From Desulfurococcales archaeon (GTDB lineage Archaea > Thermoproteota > Thermoprotei_A > Sulfolobales > NBVN01), in contig JAGDWE010000058.1 in NCBI GenBank assembly GCA_023255965.1, forward strand, positions 1 to 10,879: 10,879 nucleotides of DNA, read 5' to 3'. Under the pieces are notes generated by a model that saw only the letters and a list, made by a program, of their open reading frames with translations, searched no databases and was not told where the DNA came from. The translations under genes and the position numbers were made by a program. Of this stretch, positions 1 to 6,739 are shown one piece after another; the stretch's first letter is position 1, and each line of letters begins with the position of its first letter.

Positions 1-330
1 GGTGGGCCCTGGGCGCTCGAGGAGGGCTCCCGCAGATGCCCAGGGTCGCGATGACCCGAGGGCGTAATCAATGAACATAAGGCTAATCAATACTGCTCCC
101 GGGTGAACGGCTTAGAGCCGATAGGACATCCATTAAGGAAGCATCTTTAGATCAAGCAGTTGCTGACTTAAGGTCCGGGACATGGACTACTACAACTAAA
201 AGCTCGCTCACTTAGGGTGGGAGGGGGTCAGATACGCTGTTGTATCCGTAGGACTTAGCGGGAGGTGATATGTTCCTAAGGATATCTTCCTATGGAACGC
301 CATATTACGTGGGTGAGTCTACGTTGGGAA
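1..330. ncRNA. Candidate structured RNA, unidentified, probably running in from the left edge
   Basis: No long ORF covers this stretch. The first 60 bases are 75% G+C, far above the coding DNA around it, which in a hyperthermophile usually marks a structured RNA. Visible hairpins are CCCTGGGC (7-14) with GCCCAGGG (38-45), a competing GGGTC-GCGAT-GACCC (43-57), CGGCT-TAG-AGCCG (108-120), GATAC-N6-GTATC (231-246), and a longer arm pairing ATATGTTCC (268-276) with GGAA (294-297) and CATAT (301-305). TAATCAAT occurs twice (65-72 and 84-91). I checked for signatures of tRNA, SRP RNA, RNase P RNA, 5S, 16S and the ends of 23S rRNA and found none convincing. Strand and both ends are undetermined, and the 5' part may lie outside the window. 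It could also be more than one RNA. Confidence 0.35.
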
Positions 331-403
331 GGGAGCTATAAATTGACCATGGCCATCATGAGATGTCATCTCTAGTAGCCGTCCTGACCTAACGTATTCA
401 GCG

Positions 404-420
404 TAATAATAATAAAAAGG
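404..420 (+). promoter_or_regulatory. Possible TATA region for the mevalonate operon
   Basis: The AT-rich run TAATAATAATAAAAAGG lies 40-57 bases upstream of the HMG-CoA synthase start. A start of transcription about 26 bases downstream would leave a short leader carrying the weak ribosome site GGGGTG at 450-455. A second TATA-like word, CTATAAATTG (335-344), lies further upstream. A small hairpin, GAGAT-GTC-ATCTC, is in between. Which of the two drives the operon cannot be told from sequence. Confidence 0.35.
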
Positions 421-460
421 TATTAACAATATTAGGTCTTGAAGTAAAAGGGGTGTCTAA

Positions 461-1519
461 TTGACTTCAGGTAAGCCTTATGCGGGCATACTTGGTTGGG
501 GGGTTTACATTCCAAGATACAGGATCAAAGCTGCTGACATAGCTAGGATGTGGGGCTTCGATCTAACTTTAGTTAAATCCCTTAATATCGAGGAGAAAGC
601 CGTTGCCTCGGTAGATGAGGATGCTACGACGATGGGTTGGTACGCATCGCATCAGGCATTAATTAGATGTAATGTAGATGTGAATGATATAGGTGCGGTA
701 TTCGTTGGAACAGAATCAAAGCCATTTGCAGTAAAGCCCTCGGCCACCGTAATAGCTGATGCGTTGGGGATCCCACATAGGAGGCTAACTACCGATATGG
801 AGTTCGCCTGTAGAGCTGCTGGGGAAGCTCTTAGGATATCTATAGCGTTAGTAAGTAGCGGTATGGTTAATAAGTCGTTAGTTATAGGTAGTGACACAGC
901 TCAGGCAAGCCCTGGGGACGTCCTAGAGCTTACGGCTGGTTCAGGGGCTGCCGCATATGTCGTAGGGCCTAGGGAGGATAGTGTGGCATATTTTGAGGGT
1001 TCATTTTCATATGTAAGTGATACACCTGATTTTTGGAGAAGGGATGGGGTTCCATATCCATCGCATGGGGAGATATTTACCGAGGAACCAGCGTACTTCA
1101 ACCACATAATTAACTCGGTTAAGGGACTGATGGAGGAGTTAGGGCTAAGGCCTAACGACTTTGATTATGCTGTATTTCATCAACCTAACGGTAGGTTCCC
1201 ATTAAGAGTTGGTGCTGAGTTGGGGCTTAGTAGAGAGAAGATATTACCGGGCTTGGTGACTCCGTGGATAGGTAATACATATAACGCATCGGCTTTAATA
1301 GGGCTCGCTAAGGTACTTGATGAGGCTAAACCAGGGCAGAGGATATTATTAGTAACATTTGGAAGCGGTGCAGGAAGTGACGCCTTCAGCATATTAGTTA
1401 GTGATAAGATATCAGAGTCAGCGGGTAGGGCCTTAAGGGTTACAGACTTTCTAATGAATAAAATATATATTGACTACGGTACATACTCTAAATTAAGGAA
1501 GTTATTAGAGAGGCTGTGA
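461..1519 (+). CDS. Hydroxymethylglutaryl-CoA synthase, archaeal type
   Basis: This enzyme condenses acetyl-CoA with acetoacetyl-CoA to HMG-CoA, the second step of the mevalonate pathway that supplies archaeal isoprenoid lipids; it is cytosolic. The 352-residue length fits the archaeal family. The catalytic triad of the family is visible: Glu85 in GTES, nucleophilic Cys117 in MEFACRAAGEAL, and His240 in VFHQPNGRFP. The C-terminal glycine-rich thiolase-fold motif GSGAGSDAF is at 301-309. The start is TTG at 461, preceded by GGGGTG at 450-455; no better start with a ribosome site lies upstream. It is first in a three-gene operon with the thiolase-like protein and the DUF35 protein. This is the same set known in methanogens to form one complex that channels acetoacetyl-CoA. 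The family call is secure; the TTG start is likely. Confidence 0.95.
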   Translation: MTSGKPYAGILGWGVYIPRYRIKAADIARMWGFDLTLVKSLNIEEKAVASVDEDATTMGWYASHQALIRCNVDVNDIGAVFVGTESKPFAVKPSATVIADALGIPHRRLTTDMEFACRAAGEALRISIALVSSGMVNKSLVIGSDTAQASPGDVLELTAGSGAAAYVVGPREDSVAYFEGSFSYVSDTPDFWRRDGVPYPSHGEIFTEEPAYFNHIINSVKGLMEELGLRPNDFDYAVFHQPNGRFPLRVGAELGLSREKILPGLVTPWIGNTYNASALIGLAKVLDEAKPGQRILLVTFGSGAGSDAFSILVSDKISESAGRALRVTDFLMNKIYIDYGTYSKLRKLLERL

Positions 1520-1521
1520 GC

Positions 1522-2658
1522 ATGTTATCATCCAACACGTACATCATCAGCTCCGCGTTAATTAGGGTTGGCAGATACTTCAATAAATCATATAAGGATT
1601 TGATTAGGGAATTAGTCGCCGAGTTAAATAAGGATTTACCAATACATGATTACATAGACTACGTAGTGGTATCCAATGTATTTAGCGATTCCATTCTCGA
1701 GCAGCTAGATATTTCCACGATGATAATCCAGGAACTAAATCTAACCCCCAAGCCAGCGGTCAGGGTGGAGGCTGGGGAATCTAGCGGTTTAATGGCACTT
1801 AAATATGCGCATTCATTAATTAAGTCCGGCATGACATCCACAGTACTTGTAATAGGCGTAGAAAAATTAGTTGAATACCCAACAACCGTAGTTAATAAGT
1901 ATATGGTTAGATTGCTTAATTCGGATGTGGAGGGCCGCTACGACATCGTTACCGTTAATGAGGCTGCGTTACTTATGAAGCTGTACATGAAGAAGCATGG
2001 GCATAGCAGGGAAGACTTAACCATATGGCCTATTAAGATGCATGAGAACGCTGTTAATAACCCGTATGCTCAATTAAGGAATAGGATAACTAAGGAGCAA
2101 GTAATTAATAGTCAAATAATTTCAGATCCACTAAGATTGTTTGATGTTCACCCATTAGGGGATGGAGCGTCAGCTATAGTACTAACTAATAATAAGGAGT
2201 TGATGTCGAAGGTAGGTACGGGATGCGTTGAGTTAATTGATGTACTACATGCATCAGCGCCGCCTTTAACGCATAGAAGCGATTTACTTAGTTTACCTGC
2301 GAGCAAGTACTTATTCAGCAAGCTAGGGAACTACGGTGTAGATTTAAGTGACTGCGTATTAGAAATACATGATTCCTACACCATCCTAGCGTATTTAATA
2401 GTAGAGGAGCTAGGACTAAGCGATCGAGGTAAAGCACCTTACGTCGTTACAGATATTAAAAACATCAACTTAAGCGGAGGTTTGAAGGCAAGGGGCCATC
2501 CAGTAGGTGCTACTGGAGTTTATCAAGTAGCTGAGGTGCATAGGCTGTTAACTAGTGGGTTAGGAAGTATTAAACTTAATAATTCATGGGGGTTGGTGCA
2601 TAGTATGTCATCCATAGATAATAATGCAGCTGTAGCATTAATTAGGAGGTGCGGGTAA
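1522..2658 (+). CDS. Thiolase-family protein (acetoacetyl-CoA thiolase position) with altered active site
   Basis: By position this should be the acetyl-CoA C-acetyltransferase that makes acetoacetyl-CoA for the upstream HMG-CoA synthase. The archaeal/SCP2-like thiolase fold is clear: the first active-site loop is VEAGESSGLMAL (82-93), the second His is in IHDSY (His283), and the GHPVGATG motif (325-332, His326) is intact. However, the position where thiolases have their nucleophilic Cys (normally C-A-S-G) is Glu86 (E-S-S-G), and the HDCF-type Cys is Ser285. The only cysteines (235, 278 and 377) do not lie in these motifs. It may therefore be a non-classical thiolase, a structural partner, or a crenarchaeal variant whose chemistry is not obvious. 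I chose ATG 1522 because GAGAGG (1508-1513) is 8 bases away; GTG 1516, overlapping the previous stop, is the alternative. Confidence 0.88.
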   Translation: MLSSNTYIISSALIRVGRYFNKSYKDLIRELVAELNKDLPIHDYIDYVVVSNVFSDSILEQLDISTMIIQELNLTPKPAVRVEAGESSGLMALKYAHSLIKSGMTSTVLVIGVEKLVEYPTTVVNKYMVRLLNSDVEGRYDIVTVNEAALLMKLYMKKHGHSREDLTIWPIKMHENAVNNPYAQLRNRITKEQVINSQIISDPLRLFDVHPLGDGASAIVLTNNKELMSKVGTGCVELIDVLHASAPPLTHRSDLLSLPASKYLFSKLGNYGVDLSDCVLEIHDSYTILAYLIVEELGLSDRGKAPYVVTDIKNINLSGGLKARGHPVGATGVYQVAEVHRLLTSGLGSIKLNNSWGLVHSMSSIDNNAAVALIRRCG

Positions 2659-3074
2659 TGAAGATCTCACCGCCGAGGATCTGGAGGGAGAGGTACAATT
2701 ACTATATGCTGAGAATTACTCAATGCCTAGACTGCGGTAGAGCATCATATCCTACCAGCCTCACATGCCCGTACTGCGGATCCAGTAATATAAGGACCGT
2801 GAATTCGTCAGGACTCGGTGAGGTTATTACGTATACGATAAGTTATTTTAGAATCGAGGGTCAGGAAGATGAGGTGCCGAAGGTTATCGCATTAATTAAA
2901 TTACGTGAAGGCGCCATAGTATTAGGTGAAGTAGTCGATGTTGGGTTATCTGAGATTAGGGAGGGCCTTGAAGTTGAGGCAGTATTAAGGAGGTTAAAGA
3001 TAGATGGTAATTCAGGGCTAATATGGTACGGTATGAAATTCAGGCCTATAATAGGGGCGGGCATTCCAACATGA
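2658..3074 (+). CDS. DUF35 OB-fold protein with N-terminal zinc ribbon, partner of thiolase and HMG-CoA synthase
   Basis: In methanogens the DUF35 protein bridges thiolase and HMG-CoA synthase and provides a shared CoA site, so that acetoacetyl-CoA passes between enzymes without release. That function is assumed here from the identical gene order. The 138-residue protein has the expected plan: a short helical start (IWRERYNYYML), a rubredoxin-like zinc ribbon with Cys23, Cys26, Cys37 and Cys40 (CLDCG...CPYCG), then a beta-rich OB fold with GEVITYTI and a GAIVLGEVVD stretch. The start is ATG 2658, whose A is the last base of the thiolase stop (TAATG), with a strong GGAGGTG (2645-2651) six bases before it. 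GTG 2649 inside that ribosome site is less likely. The overlap implies translational coupling. Confidence 0.93.
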   Translation: MKISPPRIWRERYNYYMLRITQCLDCGRASYPTSLTCPYCGSSNIRTVNSSGLGEVITYTISYFRIEGQEDEVPKVIALIKLREGAIVLGEVVDVGLSEIREGLEVEAVLRRLKIDGNSGLIWYGMKFRPIIGAGIPT

Positions 3075-3117
3075 TTATAACTTGGGATCCTGCCTTAAAA
3101 GGCGAGGGATAAGTGCC

Positions 3118-3125
3118 TATAAATA
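3118..3125 (+). promoter_or_regulatory. TATA box in the gap after the mevalonate operon
   Basis: TATAAATA, preceded by CC, is a good archaeal TATA box, in a gap where the next annotated gene on this strand is more than 600 bases away. The predicted transcription start is about 3144-3148. The transcript would begin near TGATGAT (3144-3150) and would include a 30-codon ORF at 3160. Something small may therefore be transcribed here. Confidence 0.4.
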
Positions 3126-3159
3126 CGCGCTCTACAACGTACTTGATGATGGCTTCTAA

Positions 3160-3252
3160 ATGAATGTTACTAAATCAGCAACCCGATTAAGTGCTGATGA
3201 GGGAGCCCAAGCCCTTAACCGCCCTCAAAATAAGGGATGTAAACCCAAATAA
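3160..3252 (+). CDS. Possible 30-residue ORF or transposase-tail relic
   Basis: An ATG-to-TAA frame of 30 codons begins about 12-16 bases after the transcription start predicted from the TATA box at 3118. The product would contain RLSADEGAQALN and end in KGCKPK. There is no ribosome binding site. A GC hairpin of the IS200/IS605 right-end type follows at 3267-3282, so the frame may be the decayed end of a tnpB gene rather than a functional gene. I recognise no family. Confidence 0.18.
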   Translation: MNVTKSATRLSADEGAQALNRPQNKGCKPK

Positions 3253-3260
3253 ATGTAGAG

Positions 3261-3290
3261 AACCTCCCGCCCTCTAGGGCGGAGAAGAGT
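3261..3290 (-). repeat. GC hairpin A, IS200/IS605 right-end (omega-RNA-like) motif
   Basis: A perfect 6-bp stem CCGCCC/GGGCGG closes a four-base loop (3267-3282). Read on the minus strand it is CCGCCCTAGAGGGCGG followed by GAGGTTC, close to the GGGCGGGGAGGAGGTC ending of hairpin D. The hairpin begins about 10 bases after the stop codon of the minus-strand gene 3292-3675, so it could equally act as a 3' hairpin for that transcript. The plus-strand reading (GGGCGGAGAAGAG) is a weaker fit. Confidence 0.45.
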
Positions 3291-3291
3291 A

Positions 3292-3675
3292 TTAGACCCT
3301 CTTAAGTTTAATTATGTTTAAAGCTGTTGCAGCTTCAACTATCCAGCAAGCAATTAACTTGCTGTAGTACAGTACAGCGTATTCTTCATTTACTTTATGT
3401 CCTAAGTACTCTGATAGGGATTTAACTGCAATTTCGGGGTCCACCCTACTCTTTAAATACTCTGCAAGCGTACTAATCACTTCATCTAATCTTAGGTCAT
3501 GTTCCTTAGTTAACTCCTTAACTAATTCTAGATCATTACCTTTAAGTAATATGGAGTCCTTAGCTTCGTACCTATGTAGCTCTTGCGCTACTCTAATGTA
3601 TATGAAGAGCGGTCTATAGCTCTCAACAAGTTCTCCGGTGGCCAGTAAAGGCTTTTCATCCCCTTCCAAATTCAT
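3292..3675 (-). CDS. Hypothetical all-helical protein, 127 residues
   Basis: I do not recognise this family. The sequence is soluble and almost entirely predictable as helix. It has an N-terminal segment with ESYRPLFIYIRVAQELHRYEAKD, a charged middle (LVKELTKEHDLRLDEVISTLAEYLKSRVDPE), and a more hydrophobic final helix (YYSKLIACWIVEAATALNI). No zinc, nucleotide or catalytic motif is visible, and the R-x4-6-H signature of HEPN nucleases is absent. The start ATG at 3675 has GGAG about 10 bases upstream. The gene is divergent from the MDR-like gene at 3759 across an 83-base AT-rich spacer that must hold both promoters. Its 3' end is followed directly by hairpin A. Start and reading frame are reasonable; function is unknown. 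Confidence 0.75.
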   Translation of the reverse strand: MNLEGDEKPLLATGELVESYRPLFIYIRVAQELHRYEAKDSILLKGNDLELVKELTKEHDLRLDEVISTLAEYLKSRVDPEIAVKSLSEYLGHKVNEEYAVLYYSKLIACWIVEAATALNIIKLKRV

Positions 3676-3758
3676 CTCAACATCTCCTAAACCTAAGTAA
3701 TTAAAGTATATTATGAATTTTAACCTAATAATCGTAAGGCATAGTATTTACGGGTAAA

Positions 3759-4667
3759 ATGATGAAATGTGTATTGTGGTTAAACGGCATAATGGTAGTG
3801 GATGAAGGGAAGCCTCCAATAAGGCGTGGGCATGTATTAGGTAAGTTAATTACTGCATCGGTAACACATATAGAGAGATTAATATCCTTAGGCGTGGTTT
3901 ACTCGGAAATCGGTAGAACTTTGGGTTCTATGGGAATTATTAGGGTAATCGACGTTAATAGCAACTCAGGTAGTACTTGCATAGGTAAGTACTATTTAGT
4001 ATTGCCGAGGCCTGACTCAATAGGTGGTATACATTTTGATGGAGTATTAGCTAATTATCCTGTACTGCCTATCGATTCATTAATACCGCTAGCAGAGCAT
4101 TACGCCTTAAGGCCCGAGACCATACTATATGCTGAACTATCATATATACATGATTTAACTAAATACGTAAGAAATAAGGAAGTCTTAGTAGTTGGTTGCG
4201 GGCCTTCGTCATACTTGGTCTGTAATCATATAAGGGACTTATGTAATGTCTACGTTGCATGCTTAAGCTATAATAATATGATCAGTAAGATAGCTGAATT
4301 AGGGGTCTACGTAGCTAATATAGATAATCTAAGTAAATTAGCATATGACGTAGTAGTATTTCTATCAATTAGCGGGTATTTCTTAAACAGAGTCGTAAAG
4401 TACATCAATAATAAGGGGTTAATTCTACTACCTCCAACCATACCCGGCGACTTAGTTAGCATAGTTAATTATGAACTACATGCTAAGAGAGTTAAAATAT
4501 TACCATTAAAGTATGGAAGCATAGACTCCGGTATTAAGGCAATAGGTAAACACCTAGATAAGATTAAAAGGTTAATAAGCATTACGAACGATTTTAATGA
4601 TTTAATAAATAACATGCATTATTTTTGGAGAGCACTTATACATAACAAACATTCTTCCAAATCCTAA
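3759..4667 (+). CDS. Degenerate medium-chain dehydrogenase (MDR)-like protein
   Basis: The 302-residue product has the layout of an MDR alcohol dehydrogenase/quinone reductase. It has an N-terminal GroES-like part with an FDGVLANYPVLPIDSLIPL segment (93-111), matching the MDR 'DGxxAEY..vP...l' region, then a Rossmann domain with EVLVVGCGPSSYLVC (141-155), and a LILLPP strand near 221-226. The last glycine of the GxGxxG nucleotide motif is Ser151. The usual catalytic Cys and structural-zinc cysteines of the N-terminal domain are absent, and the protein is some 40 residues short of typical MDR enzymes. It may be a zinc-free reductase or a non-catalytic relative; no substrate can be assigned. 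Two ATGs (3759 and 3762) are adjacent, and there is no clear ribosome site, so a short or leaderless mRNA is likely. It is divergent from 3292-3675. Confidence 0.8.
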   Translation: MMKCVLWLNGIMVVDEGKPPIRRGHVLGKLITASVTHIERLISLGVVYSEIGRTLGSMGIIRVIDVNSNSGSTCIGKYYLVLPRPDSIGGIHFDGVLANYPVLPIDSLIPLAEHYALRPETILYAELSYIHDLTKYVRNKEVLVVGCGPSSYLVCNHIRDLCNVYVACLSYNNMISKIAELGVYVANIDNLSKLAYDVVVFLSISGYFLNRVVKYINNKGLILLPPTIPGDLVSIVNYELHAKRVKILPLKYGSIDSGIKAIGKHLDKIKRLISITNDFNDLINNMHYFWRALIHNKHSSKS

Positions 4668-4736
4668 AATGCATTGTTCCCGACAATAAAACCCTAGTTA
4701 CTCATAATAGAAGTACAGTAAATTACTCATAGGCTC

Positions 4737-4892
4737 TCGCTATAGAAATATTATAGCGGAGTTAGCAGGTAGAGATCCTAGCGGGGTATGAGCTACCGCT
4801 CAACAAGCTGACGGCGGGGACTGAAGCATGGATGACCTCATTCCCGTGGTAGCCCGGACGGGTGATGGAAACCCTGGTGGGGATCGTCAGCT
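4737..4892 (+). ncRNA. Candidate structured RNA between convergent genes
   Basis: This non-coding stretch lies between two convergent genes and folds extensively. A first hairpin pairs 4737-4744 with 4752-4759 (core GCTATA/TATAGC). Then come two competing stems, GGTAG (4768-4772)/CTACC (4793-4797) and AGCGG (4780-4784)/CCGCT (4796-4800). A perfect 8-bp stem AGCTGACG (4806-4813)/CGTCAGCT (4885-4892) closes a GC-rich domain. Inside it, GCGGGGA (4814-4820) pairs with TTCCCGT (4841-4847) around a 20-base loop containing CTGA and GGATGA, which resemble D and C boxes as in an L7Ae K-loop. A second arm includes CCC-GGAC-GGG (4853-4862). The 3' stem strand touches the stop codon of the radical SAM gene on the other strand. 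I cannot match it to a known RNA; strand is inferred only from the order of the box-like motifs. Confidence 0.45.
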
Positions 4893-6396
4893 AAATGCAC
4901 TTCATCATTAGGTTATAAATCGACTTTAAGTTCAGTCCTAAATCAATAAAATCCCATGGAAGGTTATCTGAGGGTTCTCGACGTCTATACATCACATCAT
5001 CCAGTTTTAGTTTCTTTGCCAGCGATTTAATGCTGGATAAACTGAGGTTATCAATGGCCCAAGCAGCAAGTAATTCACTTAATTTCTCATCTCCTAGGCT
5101 TAATAGGGCCTGAACGTATGCGACATTATAGTTTAAGGCATCTATCTCAAAGTATTTACGGGGAAGCTCACTTCTAAATAGCTTTAACTTAATCAAGTAT
5201 TCCTCTCTGCTAATTAGCGGGAAGTATTGCATAGGTGTGTTTGCTTTAGGTATTAATGGATTAACCGTTACGCGCACTTTCCTCCCATACCTATCCAATG
5301 AGGCCTTTAAATTAATGAGGAATTTAATGGATTCGCGTACATCACTTAGTGATTCTTGTGGGATCCCAATTAAGTAATAAAGTTTAACATCTAACCCCAA
5401 TTTAAGCCCTTCATTGATCACTCTAACTAGCGTAGAGTCGTCTATGTGCTTTCTAATAATGCACTTCATTCTCGGACTATTAGTCTCAGGTGCTAGGGTT
5501 AACGTCTTCTGTCCCCCCATGCTGATTAAGCTAACTCTATATTCATCCAATGTATCTGCTCTAAGCGATGGTATGCTGTACCTCACCCTCATAGCGATTA
5601 ACTCCTCTAAGAGCTTCTCTGCGTAGGGATAATCAAAAAAAGATAACGAGTAGAAAATAACCCTATCAACCCTATTTACTTTAAGGCCCTTACTTACGTA
5701 TTCGATCACCTTATCGTAGCTCCTGAATCTATATGGATAGGAGATAAATGCCTCCATACAAAATGAGCATAAGTGTGGGCATCCTCTGGATACCTCCATA
5801 ATATATCCTTTACCGAATATGGGTTCTTTAATCATCGACTGTATTTGATGCACAGGATAATACGCATCATCTAGGCATGGTATATACTGTTTCTTTATCT
5901 TTTCCCCCTGATATAATGATGGAACATAGGCCCCTAAGGAACTCAACGATTCTAGGAAGCGCTTCCTACTATCTAATAACGTGGTCAGATCAATTAATTT
6001 TCTGAAGAACTCCTCACCTTCACCTAATAATATGGCATCGAAGAATTTAGAGACTGGGAGGGGATTAGCTGTTACCGCTGGTCCGCCAGCTATGAATATA
6101 GGTCTCCTCTCAGAATCACTTGTTAATTTAATACCATTATTTATGATCATCTTAAGGGCATTAACGTAATCTAATTCATAGCTTAACGTCACTAACGCCA
6201 GGTCGAAGTTACGCAGATTGAGTGAATATATAGCGCTCGAAGTAACGTTATTAAGTGTAAATCTATCAACCAGCACATCCTTGTAGGTATTTAACATATA
6301 GTAAGCTATGTGCGTAGCTAAATTAGTTATAGATGACTCGTAGTTGCCTGGGTACATCAAAGCTATTTTAATGTTTGCATTCTTCTTAAGAAACAC
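4891..6396 (-). CDS. Radical SAM protein with N-terminal B12-binding-like domain
   Basis: The 501-residue protein binds a 4Fe-4S cluster through Cys206, Cys210 and Cys213 (EVSRGCPHLCSFC), the CxxxCxxC signature of radical SAM enzymes. Later radical SAM features follow: a TLAPETNSPRMKCIIRKHI strand region near 315-333 and YYLIGIPQES near 352-361. Residues about 9-135 resemble a cobalamin-binding Rossmann domain (IALMYPGNYESS, FIAGGPAVTANPLP, AILLGEGEEF). The DxHxxG cobalamin-ligand motif is not visible, so it may not bind B12 in the base-off manner. Overall it resembles the Elp3/MiaB/NifB-type fold joined to a B12-like domain, as in uncharacterised archaeal proteins; the reaction is unknown. 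The GTG start at 6396 is supported by AAGGAG six bases upstream. The gene is convergent with the MDR-like gene, with the structured RNA candidate between them. Confidence 0.92.
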   Translation of the reverse strand: MFLKKNANIKIALMYPGNYESSITNLATHIAYYMLNTYKDVLVDRFTLNNVTSSAIYSLNLRNFDLALVTLSYELDYVNALKMIINNGIKLTSDSERRPIFIAGGPAVTANPLPVSKFFDAILLGEGEEFFRKLIDLTTLLDSRKRFLESLSSLGAYVPSLYQGEKIKKQYIPCLDDAYYPVHQIQSMIKEPIFGKGYIMEVSRGCPHLCSFCMEAFISYPYRFRSYDKVIEYVSKGLKVNRVDRVIFYSLSFFDYPYAEKLLEELIAMRVRYSIPSLRADTLDEYRVSLISMGGQKTLTLAPETNSPRMKCIIRKHIDDSTLVRVINEGLKLGLDVKLYYLIGIPQESLSDVRESIKFLINLKASLDRYGRKVRVTVNPLIPKANTPMQYFPLISREEYLIKLKLFRSELPRKYFEIDALNYNVAYVQALLSLGDEKLSELLAAWAIDNLSLSSIKSLAKKLKLDDVMYRRREPSDNLPWDFIDLGLNLKSIYNLMMKCI

Positions 6397-6739
6397 ATTT
6401 AACTCCTTAAATAATCCAACACCATCTATTGTTATCTCCCAGGTAATCGATTTATCGTTTCAATTAAACCTAACTGCTATATGCTATCTATGAATATCGT
6501 GATTCGTAGACTTCTACGTTCTTCGATGTTCAGCCCTCATTACAACCGAAGGCCTCGTCCTTTAGGGCTGGGAGGAGATCAGCAAGGGCTTCATCAAGCA
6601 CTTAAGTTCCTCCAGCTAATCTTACTGAGTTCGTCAACGTTCTAAGCGCAATATAGCTTAATAATCCCAACTCGTCACTGCTAGCGAACGCCGAATCCAT
6701 GTCAAGGGCGCAGGGTGATTATTAACTCAATCACCCCAA
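6397..6739. other. Gene-free spacer with hairpin B and a 32-codon minus-strand frame
   Basis: Besides hairpin B, the stretch holds a minus-strand ATG-to-TAA frame of 32 codons (6700 to 6602; begins MDSAFASSDELG and ends RLAGGT) with no clear ribosome site or promoter. Frames antisense to IS200/IS605 right ends continue from it toward the hairpin. I regard these as relic or chance frames. The part next to 6396 should contain the promoter of the radical SAM gene. Confidence 0.4.
6501..6585 (+). repeat. Hairpin B, IS200/IS605 right-end (omega-RNA-like) relic
   Basis: ACAACCGAAG (6542-6551) is followed by CCTCGTCC-TTTA-GGGCTGGG (6553-6572), a stem with one mismatch and G-T pairs, then AGGAGATCAG. 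This order (ACAACCGAAG, GC stem with TTTA loop, GGAGGAGxTCAG) is what I know of the 3' end of tnpB and its omega RNA in archaeal IS200/IS605-family elements. A second small hairpin, CGTAG-ACTT-CTACG (6505-6518), lies upstream. The plus frame running into the motif (SPHYNRRPRPLGLGG) could be the very end of a lost TnpB. No other part of a transposase is seen. Confidence 0.55.

Noticed and set aside
20..120. Possible RNase P RNA: GAGGAGGGCTCC resembles conserved region I (GAGGAAAGTCC), and TAATCAATACTGC...GAACGGCTTA resembles conserved region V and the 3' end.
   Set aside because: The invariant AAAG of region I is GGGC here, a P4 helix between the two parts cannot be formed well, and structured sequence continues for another 200 bases past the supposed 3' end.
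3143..3197. Box C/D small RNA: TGATGA (3144-3149) and CTGA (3194-3197) at about the right distance.
   Set aside because: No convincing internal C' and D' boxes at guide-length spacing; kept only as an open option in the finding on this gap.
4761..4800. tRNA gene suggested by GGTAGAGAT and paired arms.
   Set aside because: There is no acceptor stem, no GTTCRA T-loop and no anticodon arm in the right place.
6397..6739. Intact IS200/IS605 element.
   Set aside because: Only a right-end-like motif is present; there is no TnpA, no TnpB catalytic region and no left end.
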